From: Gemmatimonadota bacterium
GTDB lineage: Bacteria > Gemmatimonadota > Gemmatimonadetes > Longimicrobiales > Gaopeijiaceae
Direction of reading: 5' to 3'
Assembly (NCBI GenBank): GCA_028875075.1
Contig: JAPPGF010000028.1
Coordinates: 41,221 to 105,220, forward strand
DNA: 64,000 nucleotides
The position numbers were made by a program, and so were the translations under genes. Below the pieces are notes generated by a model. That model was not told the origin of the DNA. It did no database searches and saw nothing but the letters and a program-made list of their open reading frames with translations. Shown one piece after another: positions 24,251 through 34,264 of the stretch; the stretch's first letter is position 1; the number at the start of each line of letters is the position of its first letter.

Positions 24251-25606
24251 TCAGGCGGTGGGGTCGTGAATCACGCCCATGAAGATTATGGTCCCGCTCA
24301 GGCGCTCGCGTATCACGACGAGGAACGGCCGGTCGAAGCGGATCTCCGGCGGCGCCGAGGTCACGACGACTCCGCCGCTCACTGCGGCGGCCTCCGTTCC
24401 CTCTTCGTCGACCCTCACGAAGGCCTTCTGCTTGACCACGTCCAGCCAGAGTCCGCCTCCGGGCGTGAGGCGCGAGAAGTCGGCGGCCCCGAAGGCGTCG
24501 CTCATCCCGAGCCGGATCAGGGGCTCGTTGAGGCGGCTCTCCCACTCCAGCTCGAAGCGGGGAAGGCGGACGTAGGCCCGCCCTGGAGCCAGTTCCCGGG
24601 TCCAGGCGTCCCAGGACTCCTCCGTCAGGTCGCTCACGAAGTCCCGCACGGTCGTGCCCTGCGCGGGCATCACGGCGACCATGCCGAACGCGCCCCGGCC
24701 GTAAGGCAGCTCCACCATCGTCGCGCCGTCCGGGTGTGCGATCGGGACGTCGCGGCCGTCCATGTGCATGAGAGGGGCGTCGACCGTCGAGCCGTCCGGC
24801 CTCGTGAAGGGCGCCGGCTCGGTGAGGTCGGGGTCGAAACGGTTGACCCAGCTCGCGTCGAAGTAGATCGCGCTGAGGAGCACCATGATGGCGTTGGGCG
24901 GCAGAGTGTCGAAGATCGTCTCGATCCGCCCCCGCGTGGCCTCGCTCGCCCAGCGGTTGATGCGGTCGAGCGTGCCCGGGTCGTCGAACCTGACACTCTC
25001 GGCCTTGGCGCCGAAGCTCGACTGCACACGCTCCAGGAAGTCGGGGAGAAGGGGGAAGCCGGGCTCGGTCCAGATCGAGCTGCCCAGATCGATCGTCACC
25101 GACGAGTCGAGACGCAGGAGCAGCTCGACGAGGTCGGCGTATCCCCGGTTGATCTGCTCCTCGGTGAGAGCGTCGAATCCCAGGACCGACCGGATCTGAG
25201 CCCGCGTCTCTCCGCCCGCCCCGTTCAAGATCATCCCGAGCAGCATCGAAGCGCTGAGCGGCGAATAGAACAGGTTCGAGTCCGCCTCCTGGGGCAGCAG
25301 CTCCTTCGCGAGAGCCAACGCGAACCGGTTGCTCGTCGAGACCAGCTCCAGTTCGATCTCCGAGAGCGCCCGGGGGAGTTCGGTGATCGGGCCGCGGTCG
25401 GGCGCGGTCGGACCCTCAGAGCACCCGAAGGCCCCAGGCCAGAAGAGCCAGACGCCCAGGACCGCGACGGTGGATCGAGCGGCGGACCGGCGTATCGGGA
25501 CGGCCCGGGCGGGCGGGCCCGGGAGCGTACGGGCTCTGCTGGGCGGCGGGCCCGCGGATCGCATCGTGGTCTCTTCCCCTCTCACCTGCCCCGGCCGGAA
25601 CGGCAC
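24251..25606 (-). CDS. Serpin (serine protease inhibitor), predicted lipoprotein
   Basis: NLFYSPLSASMLLGM..., hinge VDEEGTEAAAVSGGVVVTSAPPEIRFDRPFLVVIRE; lipobox FGCSE. Confidence 0.9.
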   Translation of the reverse strand: MPFRPGQVRGEETTMRSAGPPPSRARTLPGPPARAVPIRRSAARSTVAVLGVWLFWPGAFGCSEGPTAPDRGPITELPRALSEIELELVSTSNRFALALAKELLPQEADSNLFYSPLSASMLLGMILNGAGGETRAQIRSVLGFDALTEEQINRGYADLVELLLRLDSSVTIDLGSSIWTEPGFPLLPDFLERVQSSFGAKAESVRFDDPGTLDRINRWASEATRGRIETIFDTLPPNAIMVLLSAIYFDASWVNRFDPDLTEPAPFTRPDGSTVDAPLMHMDGRDVPIAHPDGATMVELPYGRGAFGMVAVMPAQGTTVRDFVSDLTEESWDAWTRELAPGRAYVRLPRFELEWESRLNEPLIRLGMSDAFGAADFSRLTPGGGLWLDVVKQKAFVRVDEEGTEAAAVSGGVVVTSAPPEIRFDRPFLVVIRERLSGTIIFMGVIHDPTA

Positions 25607-25614
25607 GTCCCCAT

Positions 25615-26313
25615 CTAGCCGATCGGAATGGACAGACCGGCCCGGAGATGGACGGCGCGGTTGCGGGCGTCCCCGAAGATCGCCGACAGGCCCGCCGCGT
25701 AGAGCACCTCCAGCGACACGTTTATCGGGCCGACCGAGGGCAGCCGCGCGCCGATTCCCCCGACCGCGCCGAATTCGATTTCCTCGCTGTCGGAGGCCCC
25801 GATCTCGTAGTCCCTCTCGGTGCAGGCCACGTCGGAATAGTCGATGCCGAAGTCAGACTCGACGGTATTTCCGCCGAGGGAATACGTCAGGTCGGTCGCG
25901 CAGTTCGCCTGCAACGCAACCGTCGGCCCGGTGAGCAAATAGAGGGAAGCGAAGCCGGCCGGGATGCTCACTCGTGCGAGTGCCGACAGTTCGATGTAGT
26001 CGAGCTTGAGATCCGCGAAGAAGGCGTCGACGATATCGTCGGCGAGAATGCCGTAGCTTGCGCCCTTCTGAAGATAGGCGGCGCCCAGGTAGAGCCCCAC
26101 GCCGGGAAGCACCGGAAGGGTCAGTCCCGCGCCCAACGAGAGGGCCCTGCGCGGCCCGTCGGATTGGTCTTCTCGGCCGCCGGCCGTAAGATCGGCGGAC
26201 GTGACTCCGGCGTGCAGCGACAGCGCCGTCTGCCCGGCGGCGGGTGTCGCCGCGTACAGGGCTGCCAGTGCCGGGAGGAAGAGGCTGAGGAACCGGTTGC
26301 GGCTGCGGACCAT
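25615..26313 (-). CDS. Outer-membrane beta-barrel protein
   Basis: Signal peptide, alternating barrel-like strands, 232 aa. Confidence 0.65.
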   Translation of the reverse strand: MVRSRNRFLSLFLPALAALYAATPAAGQTALSLHAGVTSADLTAGGREDQSDGPRRALSLGAGLTLPVLPGVGLYLGAAYLQKGASYGILADDIVDAFFADLKLDYIELSALARVSIPAGFASLYLLTGPTVALQANCATDLTYSLGGNTVESDFGIDYSDVACTERDYEIGASDSEEIEFGAVGGIGARLPSVGPINVSLEVLYAAGLSAIFGDARNRAVHLRAGLSIPIG

Positions 26314-26768
26314 GGACTGGATCCTGCGGATGGGGCTGGCCTACGAGGCCCGGCAAGGTGCGAGGTCCGGAGGCCACCGAGGCCTACACACCAGCGGTAC
26401 GGCGGTTTCCGCCGGCTTGCGCCCGAATCGACTAGCCAGTAGCGTGGCGGAGGAGTTCACGGACGTCCCTGGCCCTCGCGCCCGTCCGTAGCGGAGAGGG
26501 TGCCGTCCGACTTGCCTAATCCGCACGGCCATGAGAAGTTGAAGTCGTCCGCCCGGGCGGCACTCGTCGGCTATCGCCGGCTCCGACCCTTGGGGCGATC
26601 CGTCTCTCCCGGAGTTCGGGAGGGATTCTCTGGCAATTCCCGCGGCCATTTCGTCCGCGGATGGGCGAGCGGCTACGGTCCTTGTCACGCCAGTCGTGAG
26701 CAGAGCCGCCAAGCGCGCGAGCGAGCCGTTTTCTGATACTCGAATCGCCCCGATAGGGTAGGGAAGCC

Positions 26769-26858
26769 GTGCGGCCGAGCGGCCGGCGCCCCGAACTAAA
26801 CGGCGCGGACATCGACCGCGCCCTGCCATCACCGCGAGCCATCACGATCGAAGAGTGA
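26769..26858 (+). CDS. Putative 29-aa upstream ORF coupled to rho
   Basis: SD-like agggaagcc then GTG; VRPSGRRPELNGADIDRALPSPRAITIEE*; its TGA overlaps the rho GTG (GTGA). Confidence 0.35.
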   Translation: MRPSGRRPELNGADIDRALPSPRAITIEE

Positions 26859-27997
26859 GCACAGAGGAATCGCTTGGGATCCTCGAGGTCCTCGGAAGTG
26901 GATCCGGGTTCATCCGCAGACGCGACGCCGGCTATGTCCCGAGCAACGACGACATCTACGTCGGCGGCCGCGTCATCCAGAAGTTCGGGCTGCGCACGGG
27001 CGACGAGTTGGCCGGCAACGTCGGCAAGCGGCCCAAGAACGGAAAGAGCCCACCGCTTGTCCACTTGACGCACGTCAACGGCGGGGGACCGGAAGACGCC
27101 CGGCGGCGCCCCGACTTCAACCGCCTGTCGGCCATGCACCCCGACGCGCAGTTGAGGCTCGAGTGCGGTCGCACCGTGCGGGGACAGCTCGACTACACGA
27201 ACCGGGTCATCGACCTGTTCTGTCCCTTCGGGAAGGGGCAGCGCGCGATGATCGTCGCGCCCGCCAAGGCTGGGAAGACCATGGTGCTGCAGGCGGTCGC
27301 GGAGGGCATCGTCACCAATCACCCCGAGTGCACGCTCCTCATCCTCCTCGTCGACGAGCGCCCGGAGGAGGTCACCGAGATGGAAGCGTGCGGCTTCGGC
27401 GAGGTGATCGCGTCGACGTTCGACCGCTCCGCCGAGCGACACACCGCGGTCGCGGAGATGACGCTCGAGCGCGCGCGGCGCCGGGTGGAGGCCGGCCAAG
27501 ACGTGGTGGTCATCCTGGACTCGATCACCCGCCTAGCCCGGGCCTACAACACGGTCGAGGAGGGGAGCGGACGCACGCTCTCGGGCGGCCTCGATGCGAA
27601 CTCGTTGGAGAAGCCCAAGCGGTTCTTGGGCAGCGCCCGCAAGATCGACCCCCGCCAGGGCGGCGGCTCGCTCACGATCGTCGCGACCGCGCTGGTGGAC
27701 ACGGGCTCGCGGATGGATCAGGTGATCTTCGAGGAGTTCAAGGGCACGGGCAACAGCGAGCTCGTGCTCTCTCGCGAGCTCGCCGACAAGCGGATCTGGC
27801 CGGCCATCGATCTGACCGCTTCGGCCACACGCAAGGAGGAGCTCCTGCTCGGGGACGACGCCCTGGCGCTGTCGCGCGCGATGCGCCGCCAGCTCTCCGA
27901 CGTCCCTCCGCCCGACGCGATGACGGAGCTTCTGGGGGTGATGAAGCGCATGGCTAGCAACCAGGAGTTGCTGGACTACTACCGGGCCCGCATGTAG
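26855..27997 (+). CDS. rho: Transcription termination factor Rho
   Basis: GQRAMIVAPAKAGKT, LILLVDERPEEVTEM, LDSITRLARAYN, DPRQGGGSLTIVATALVDTGSRMDQVIFEEFKGTGN. Confidence 0.97.
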   Translation: MSTEESLGILEVLGSGSGFIRRRDAGYVPSNDDIYVGGRVIQKFGLRTGDELAGNVGKRPKNGKSPPLVHLTHVNGGGPEDARRRPDFNRLSAMHPDAQLRLECGRTVRGQLDYTNRVIDLFCPFGKGQRAMIVAPAKAGKTMVLQAVAEGIVTNHPECTLLILLVDERPEEVTEMEACGFGEVIASTFDRSAERHTAVAEMTLERARRRVEAGQDVVVILDSITRLARAYNTVEEGSGRTLSGGLDANSLEKPKRFLGSARKIDPRQGGGSLTIVATALVDTGSRMDQVIFEEFKGTGNSELVLSRELADKRIWPAIDLTASATRKEELLLGDDALALSRAMRRQLSDVPPPDAMTELLGVMKRMASNQELLDYYRARM

Positions 27998-28012
27998 GCC
28001 CGGACGGGGCCT
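27996..28012 (+). terminator. Possible terminator overlapping rho stop
   Basis: AGGCCC-GGACG-GGGCCT stem-loop then TT. Confidence 0.3.
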
Positions 28013-28483
28013 TGGCCGTGCCGTGGCGCACGGTGTCCTGTCTGACGAACTCGCTACGGTAGTCAGGGTGCAGTGGTCGGCTCCGAAGCGCTTGAGTTGC
28101 CGTCGAAGACGTCGACGGGCAAGGCGGCTGCCGAGATGCTCACCTGTATCGACGAAAAGCTGGAGTGGCTGACTGACGGGATCGGGAACGGTGAAGCGGC
28201 GCATGCATCCGGCAACAGCCTAGTGGTGGCTGCGGTCGATTCGTTGGCAGAACGCGACCGCCTGCTGGCCCGTGGCGTCCAGCGTTCGGGACTCCAGAGT
28301 CGTGATACCTCCGCCGACGATATCGAATTCCGGCGTTGCCGGAAGCAGCCAGCGGGTGGCCTTGTGGAACCGGACGTGAGGACAACCTCCAGAACCTGCG
28401 AGGCCTAGTGGGGCAGTCTCCGTCGACGCGCCACCAGCTTTCTTCGGACGTGACAGGATCCGGTCCTCTCGCCCGCGGCTCGC

Positions 28484-29059
28484 TCAGCCTCCGGAGGCCG
28501 TGGCCAGTTCCGCGAGGCGTGCGAGTGCCCCTTCCATCTGAGCGCCCTGCAAGCGGTCCATGCCCCGGGCCATGAATCCCATCAGGGGGTTGAGCCCGAA
28601 GTCGCCCCGCTCGGACCAGGTGACCCTGGTCCCGTTCCCTTCGGACTCCAGCGTGAGCGCGCCTTCGGTGACGAGGCTGCCCTCCTGCACGCTCACCCGA
28701 TAGCGGACCTCGCGGCCGGGCACTACGGCGGTCAGCGTGAAGGTGCCGTCGCCCATCTCGGTGTGATCCCAGCTCCTCGTCGCGCCGACGCCACGCTCGG
28801 GCCCGGAGAACGTGGTCGCGACGTCTCCCAGCGGAGCCCACCGGTCCCAGCGGCGGGGATCCTCGAGCCAGACGAACACGGCCGCGGGCGATGCCTCGAC
28901 GAGCGTGCTCCGCTCGGCACGCCAGGTGCCCGGTAACAGCAAGCCCGTGACGAGGGCGGCCCCGAGCATGGCGGCCGCCGCCGCGAGCACTTTGACGGGA
29001 AAGTTGAAGCGGAAACCCGCCCCCGCCGGCCCTCCGGACTGGGGTTCAGGCGCGCTCAC
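28484..29059 (-). CDS. SRPBCC family protein (polyketide cyclase/dehydrase-like), membrane anchored
   Basis: TM helix then VEASPAAVFVWLEDPRRWDRWAPLGDVATTFSG, FGLNPLMGFMARGMD. Confidence 0.75.
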   Translation of the reverse strand: MSAPEPQSGGPAGAGFRFNFPVKVLAAAAAMLGAALVTGLLLPGTWRAERSTLVEASPAAVFVWLEDPRRWDRWAPLGDVATTFSGPERGVGATRSWDHTEMGDGTFTLTAVVPGREVRYRVSVQEGSLVTEGALTLESEGNGTRVTWSERGDFGLNPLMGFMARGMDRLQGAQMEGALARLAELATASGG

Positions 29060-29775
29060 GGGGGCGCCCCGTCGCCGGAACGCAGCAGGATCGGCTCCAA
29101 CACCGGCCAGACCGTGCGCGCCATACGCCTGTGCCCCTCGCCGGTCGGATGGATCCCGTCGTCCTGGTTGAGCTCAGCGACGCCCCCGACGCCTTCGAGC
29201 AGGAAAGGAACCAACGCAGTCGAGCGGGAGCGTGCCACCCGCCGGAAAACCTCGCCGAAGGCCTCGGTGTAGCGCGGCCCCAGGTTCGGTGGGACCTGCA
29301 TGCCGACAAGCACGATTTCCGCCTCCGGCCAACGCGCGCGGGTCGAGTCGATGATCGCCTCGAGGTTCTCCTTGAGCGCACCGGTGTCGAGGCCCCTGAG
29401 TCCGTCGTTCGCGCCCAGCTCGAGCACGAGCACGTCGACCGTGTCGGCGGCGAGCACCCACCCGATGCGGCGGCGCCCCCCGGCGCTCGTCTCGCCGCTC
29501 ACGCCGGCGTTCACCATGCGCGCGGCCACACCCGCCGAGTCGGCCAGCTCCTGCAGCCGCGCGACATAGCCCTGCTCGGGCGAGTCGAGCCCGAACCCGG
29601 CCGTGAGGCTCGTACCGACGAAGACGACCCGTGGGCCGCTCGGGCGCCCGGCCGGACCGTCGACCCTCCGGGCCTGTACAATTGACTGGCCCGCCGGGGG
29701 CGCAGCATCATCGGGCGGCCCGCACGCCGGGGCGGCCCAAAGCAGTGAAGCGACAAGCGGGAGGCGCAGGCGCAT
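29056..29775 (-). CDS. Arylesterase / GDSL lipase, TesA-like
   Basis: VVFVGTSLTAGFGL, ELGANDGLRGLD, DGIHPTGEGHRRMA (SGNH blocks). Confidence 0.88.
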   Translation of the reverse strand: MRLRLPLVASLLWAAPACGPPDDAAPPAGQSIVQARRVDGPAGRPSGPRVVFVGTSLTAGFGLDSPEQGYVARLQELADSAGVAARMVNAGVSGETSAGGRRRIGWVLAADTVDVLVLELGANDGLRGLDTGALKENLEAIIDSTRARWPEAEIVLVGMQVPPNLGPRYTEAFGEVFRRVARSRSTALVPFLLEGVGGVAELNQDDGIHPTGEGHRRMARTVWPVLEPILLRSGDGAPP

Positions 29776-30507
29776 ATGATCGTGGCCCGGGGGCTGGGGA
29801 AGACGTATCAAAGCGGAGGCCGTCCGCTTACGGTCCTGAGCGACGTCGACCTCGTCATCGCCGCCGAAGCGTTCGTCGCGGTCCTTGGACCCTCGGGCAG
29901 CGGCAAGACGACGCTGCTCGGGCTGCTCGCGGGCCTCGACGAGCCCACGACCGGCCGGGTATGGCTGGACGGCGTGGACCTCACCGATCTTACCGAGGAC
30001 CAGCGCGCCGAGTTTCGGGCCCAGCACGTGGGGTTCGTCTTCCAGACCTTCCACCTGTTGCCGACGCTTACGGCGCTAGAGAACGTGCTCGTGCCGCTCG
30101 AGCTGCTTGGCGAGGGCGCCGTCGCCGAGTTGCGCGACCGTGCGGCGGAGTTGCTCGGGCGCGTCGGGCTGTCCGATCGTCTCGGCCACTACCCGATGCA
30201 GCTCTCGGGCGGCGAACAGCAGAGGGTCGCGCTCGCGCGTGCCTTCGCGAACCGCCCCCGCATTCTCTTCGCCGACGAGCCGACGGGCAACCTCGACCAG
30301 GCGACGGGCGGGCGGATCATCGACCTGATGGAGTCTCTAAACCGGGAGGCCCGCACGACGCTCGTGCTGGTGACGCACGATCTCGAGCTGGCGGGGCGGG
30401 CGCACCGGATCGTACGGCTGGCCGACGGAAGGGTGGTCGCCGACAGCGCCTGCGCGCCCGGCGGCGGGGACCTCTCTCGCGCGGCCGCCGCCGGGGAACG
30501 GGCGTGA
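29776..30507 (+). CDS. ABC transporter ATP-binding protein, YbbA/LolD-like
   Basis: GPSGSGKTTLL, LSGGEQQRVALARAF, ILFADEPTGNLD. Confidence 0.9.
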   Translation: MIVARGLGKTYQSGGRPLTVLSDVDLVIAAEAFVAVLGPSGSGKTTLLGLLAGLDEPTTGRVWLDGVDLTDLTEDQRAEFRAQHVGFVFQTFHLLPTLTALENVLVPLELLGEGAVAELRDRAAELLGRVGLSDRLGHYPMQLSGGEQQRVALARAFANRPRILFADEPTGNLDQATGGRIIDLMESLNREARTTLVLVTHDLELAGRAHRIVRLADGRVVADSACAPGGGDLSRAAAAGERA

Positions 30508-33056
30508 GCGGCGCGCGCTTCGTGTTAGGCCTCGCGCGGCGCGAGCTGCGCGCCTCCAGCCGGAGCATCGGCGTCTACATGATCTCGATCTCGCTCGGCG
30601 TGGCGGCCCTGGTCGCGATCCGCGGGTTCACGGCCGACGTCTCGCGTGCTGTCCGGGCCGAGGCGCAGGCGATGATGGGCGCGGACGTGCGCCTGGCCTC
30701 CAGCCACCCCTTCCCCGAGCCGGTCGTCCGGCTCGCGGACTCGTTGCGGGCGGCCGCTCGCCCCTCGGCACGCGTGACTAGCGTCGTCTCGATGGTCCTG
30801 GCTCCGCGCACGGGCCTGAGCCGCCTGCTGCAGGTACGCGGCGTGGAGGACGGCTACCCGTTCTACGGCGCTATCCGCACGGAGCCCGCCGGCGCGTGGC
30901 CGCCGGCTCCGGGGGACGCCCTGGTCGACCCCGCCGTGCTCACCATGCTGGACGCCCGACTGGGCGACTCGCTGATGGTGGGCGAGGTCGCCGTCCGGCT
31001 GGCCGGCACGGTCGAGGACCTGCTCGGAGACTTCGCTCTCCAGACCGCCGTCGGCCCGCGGCTCTGGCTCGCGCACCGAACGCTCGACCGGGCCGGGCTC
31101 CTCGCGTTCGGCAGCCTCGCCCGCTACGAGCGCTTCCTCATGCTCGGCAACCCGGGCGAGCGCCGGGCGGTCGAGGAACGCTACCGCGCCATGTTGGACG
31201 AGGCCCAGGTGGGCTGGAGCACGGCGGAGGCCAGGGCGCGCCGGCTGACCAGGTCGCTCGACTACCTGGGCGACTATCTGGGCCTAGTCGGGCTGGCGGC
31301 CCTGCTGCTGGGTGGGGTCGGCGTGGGCACGGCGATTCACGTGTTCGTGCGCCAGCGGCGCACCTCCATTGCCGTGCTGCGGTGCCTGGGGGGTCGCCAG
31401 CGGAGCGTGTTCGCGGCCTACGTCCTGCAGGCGGCGGCTCTGGGCTTCGGGGGCGCTGCCATGGGAGCGGCCGCGGGCGCGCTCGTCCAGTGGCTGCTGC
31501 CTCTGGCGCTCGCGGACGCACTGCCCGTGCGGGTGACGACACGACTCGCGGTCGGGCCGGCCCTGGGAGGCCTGGCAATGGGCGTCTGGGTCGCGCTGCT
31601 CTTCGCCTGGTTGCCCCTGCTTGCGGTCCGCGACGTGACGCCGCTCAGTGCGTTGCGTGAGGAAACCCGTGCCCGCCCACGTCGGCGCGACCCCCAGATG
31701 TGGGCCGCCCTCGCGGCGCTGGCCGCGAGCGTGCTGGCGCTGAGTCTCCTGCAGGCGCCTGAAGTGGACCAGGGCCTGGGCTTCGCCCTGGGGCTCGCCG
31801 TTAGCGTCGGCGCGCTGTGGGGCGCCGGCTGGGCGCTCGTACGCCTCACTGCGTGCTTCTTCCCGCGCGGCGCGCCGTACGCCGTCCGCCAAGGCGTCGC
31901 CAACCTCTTCCGCCCGCACAATCAGACGGTTGCGATAACGCTCGCCCTGGGTTTCGGGGTCTTCGCCGTGGCGACCGTGCTCCAGGTCGAGTCGGCGCTG
32001 ATCCGCGCGCTCGGTCTGGAGGACCAGAGCGGGGCCCCGAACCTCGTGATGTTCGACGTGCAGCCCGACCAGGAGCGCGGAGTGATCGGCTCGCTGCCGC
32101 CAGGCGCGCGCGCGCGCGCCGTGACGGCGCCCCTGGTCCCGGCGCGGATCGCGCTGATCAACGGCATGGGTCCCGCCGAGTTGGCCGCGCTGCCGGGCGG
32201 CCCTCGCCGCTGGGCGCTTAGGCGCCAGTACCGAAACACCTGGCGGGACACGCTGACCCGGACCGAGACGCTCGTCGCCGGCAGCTGGTGGGACGGAGGT
32301 GGTGGCCAGGCCGCTTCGCCCGCAGGGCGGGAGAGTGTCCGCATCTCGCTAGAGGAGGAGCTCGCCGACGACCTCGACGTCACCCTCGGCGACCGCATCA
32401 CGTGGGACTTCGGCGGGCGCAGGGTGGAGTCAGTGGTGAGCAGTCTGCGCGAAGTCGACTGGACGCGCCTCGAGCCTAACTTCTTCGTGGTCTTCGAGCC
32501 GGGCGCGATCGAGGACGCCCCGAGGAGCTCCGTCATCGTCGCGCGGGTCGAGGACAGCGAAGCGCGCGCGCGCATCCGGACCCGGCTGGTTCGGACCTAC
32601 CCGAACGTCTCGTCGCTGGACCTGACGCGCGTGCAGGAGGCGGTCGAGCGCGTGATGGCTGCCGTGAACACCGCGCTCCGCTTCCTCGGGCTCTTCACGG
32701 CAGCCACGGGCTTGATCGTGCTCGCGGGCGCGCTCGCCGCGTCGCGAGCCCAGCGGATCCGCGAGAGCGCGCTGTTGCGGACGCTCGGCGCGCGCCGGGG
32801 CCAAGTGCGCGTCGTGCTGCTAAGCGAGTACCTGGCGCTTGGCACGCTCGCCTCGGCGACCGGGCTGCTCCTCGCGGTCCTGGCGGCGTGGAGCCTGGCG
32901 CGGGGGGTCTTCGGCGTGGGCTACCTGCCGAGTCCAGCCTCGCTCGTCTGGCTGTGGACGCTCGTGGCCGCCCTCACCGTGGGGGTGGGGTTCCTGGGGA
33001 GCCTGGGACTGCTCGGGCGGCCGCCACTCTCGGCGCTCCGGCGCTCCGCCGGGTGA
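30504..33056 (+). CDS. ABC transporter permease, YbbP/FtsX-like
   Basis: GTG start in GTGA overlap; large protein with two FtsX-like TM sets; RTLGARRGQVRVVLLSEYLALG. Confidence 0.88.
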   Translation: MSGARFVLGLARRELRASSRSIGVYMISISLGVAALVAIRGFTADVSRAVRAEAQAMMGADVRLASSHPFPEPVVRLADSLRAAARPSARVTSVVSMVLAPRTGLSRLLQVRGVEDGYPFYGAIRTEPAGAWPPAPGDALVDPAVLTMLDARLGDSLMVGEVAVRLAGTVEDLLGDFALQTAVGPRLWLAHRTLDRAGLLAFGSLARYERFLMLGNPGERRAVEERYRAMLDEAQVGWSTAEARARRLTRSLDYLGDYLGLVGLAALLLGGVGVGTAIHVFVRQRRTSIAVLRCLGGRQRSVFAAYVLQAAALGFGGAAMGAAAGALVQWLLPLALADALPVRVTTRLAVGPALGGLAMGVWVALLFAWLPLLAVRDVTPLSALREETRARPRRRDPQMWAALAALAASVLALSLLQAPEVDQGLGFALGLAVSVGALWGAGWALVRLTACFFPRGAPYAVRQGVANLFRPHNQTVAITLALGFGVFAVATVLQVESALIRALGLEDQSGAPNLVMFDVQPDQERGVIGSLPPGARARAVTAPLVPARIALINGMGPAELAALPGGPRRWALRRQYRNTWRDTLTRTETLVAGSWWDGGGGQAASPAGRESVRISLEEELADDLDVTLGDRITWDFGGRRVESVVSSLREVDWTRLEPNFFVVFEPGAIEDAPRSSVIVARVEDSEARARIRTRLVRTYPNVSSLDLTRVQEAVERVMAAVNTALRFLGLFTAATGLIVLAGALAASRAQRIRESALLRTLGARRGQVRVVLLSEYLALGTLASATGLLLAVLAAWSLARGVFGVGYLPSPASLVWLWTLVAALTVGVGFLGSLGLLGRPPLSALRRSAG

Positions 33057-33079
33057 GAGCGTGTGTGGGCCGGGCGCCC

Positions 33080-34264
33080 TCAGGCGCCCGCGACCGCGTA
33101 GCGGGCCAGACGCTCGCCCGCCTCGTGGAGTGTCTCGAGCCGCTTGCAGAAGGCGAAGCGCACGAGCCTGCGCCCCGGCTCCGGGCTGCTGAAGAAGCTC
33201 GAGCCCGGGACCGCGGCGACCCCCGCCCGGCGCGTGAGCTCCAGCGCAAAGCTCCGGTCGTCCGCCCGCGAGATCTCGCCGAAGTCGGCCAGGACATAGT
33301 AGGCGCCCTCCGGGGGCAGGCAGCGCAGGCCCGCCCGGGCGAGCGCGGCAACTAGAACGTCCCGGCGCTTCCGGTAATCCGCGGCCAGGCCACAGTAGTA
33401 GTCCTCGCCCAGCCCTTCGAGCGCGGCCGCGACTCCCTCCTGGAGCGGTGCCGGGGCGCCCACGGTCAGGAAGTCGTGCACCTTGCGGATCGCGCCGGTG
33501 AGGGCGGGCGGCGCGAGCACCCAGCCCACGCGCCAGCCCGTCACGCTGAACGTCTTCGAAGCGCCGCTCACCAGCACGGTGCGCTCGCGCATACCCTCGA
33601 GCGTGGCCAGCGGCACGTGCCGGCCCTCGTAGAGGATGTGCTCGTAGATCTCGTCCGTGACGGCCAGCAGGTCGTGGTCCCGGCACACCGAAGCGATCGC
33701 CTCGAGCTCGAAGCGGTCGAAGACCCGTCCGGTCGGGTTGTTGGGCGTGTTCACGACGATCGCGCGCGTGCGGGGCGTCACGAGCGCCCGCAACCGCTCG
33801 GCCTCGATTCGGAAGTGGGGTGGCTCGACCCTCAGCAGGAGCGGTCGAGCCCCGCAGAGCTCGGCATCGGGGCCGTAGTTCTCGTAGAAGGGCTCCAGGA
33901 CGATCACCTCGTCGCCCGGATCGATCAGGGCGAGCAGGGCGGACGCCATCGCCTCCGTGGCGCCGCACGCGACCGTGAGTTCGCGCTCGGCGTCGACGTC
34001 GAGTCCGTGGCGGCTCCGGTATTTTTCGGCGAGGGCGCCCCTGAGGCGCGGAGCCCCCCACGTGACGGCGTACTGGTTGACGTCCGTCTCTATCGCTCGG
34101 CGGGCAGCCTCCTTGAGCAGCTCGGGACACGGGAAGTCGGGAAAGCCCTGGGCGAGGTTTATCGCGCCGTGCTCGGCCGCGACCCTGGTCATCTCGCGTA
34201 TCACCGATTCCGTGAAGCGACGCGTGCGAGCCGCGGTGTGCCTAGCGGTGGAGGTGTCGTTCAT
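33080..34264 (-). CDS. PLP-dependent aminotransferase class I/II
   Basis: NLAQGFPDFPCP, NTPNNPTGRVF, SGASKTFSVTGWRVGW (PLP Lys). Confidence 0.9.
   Translation of the reverse strand: MNDTSTARHTAARTRRFTESVIREMTRVAAEHGAINLAQGFPDFPCPELLKEAARRAIETDVNQYAVTWGAPRLRGALAEKYRSRHGLDVDAERELTVACGATEAMASALLALIDPGDEVIVLEPFYENYGPDAELCGARPLLLRVEPPHFRIEAERLRALVTPRTRAIVVNTPNNPTGRVFDRFELEAIASVCRDHDLLAVTDEIYEHILYEGRHVPLATLEGMRERTVLVSGASKTFSVTGWRVGWVLAPPALTGAIRKVHDFLTVGAPAPLQEGVAAALEGLGEDYYCGLAADYRKRRDVLVAALARAGLRCLPPEGAYYVLADFGEISRADDRSFALELTRRAGVAAVPGSSFFSSPEPGRRLVRFAFCKRLETLHEAGERLARYAVAGA

Noticed and set aside
28073-28408. Candidate 111-aa ORF between rho and the SRPBCC gene (and minus-strand alternatives)
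   Set aside because: No recognisable family and no RBS/codon support; possibly decayed DNA, left unassigned.
32103-32117. GCGCGCGC dinucleotide run in the ABC permease gene
   Set aside because: Encodes ARAR within an intact conserved ORF; no evidence of variation.
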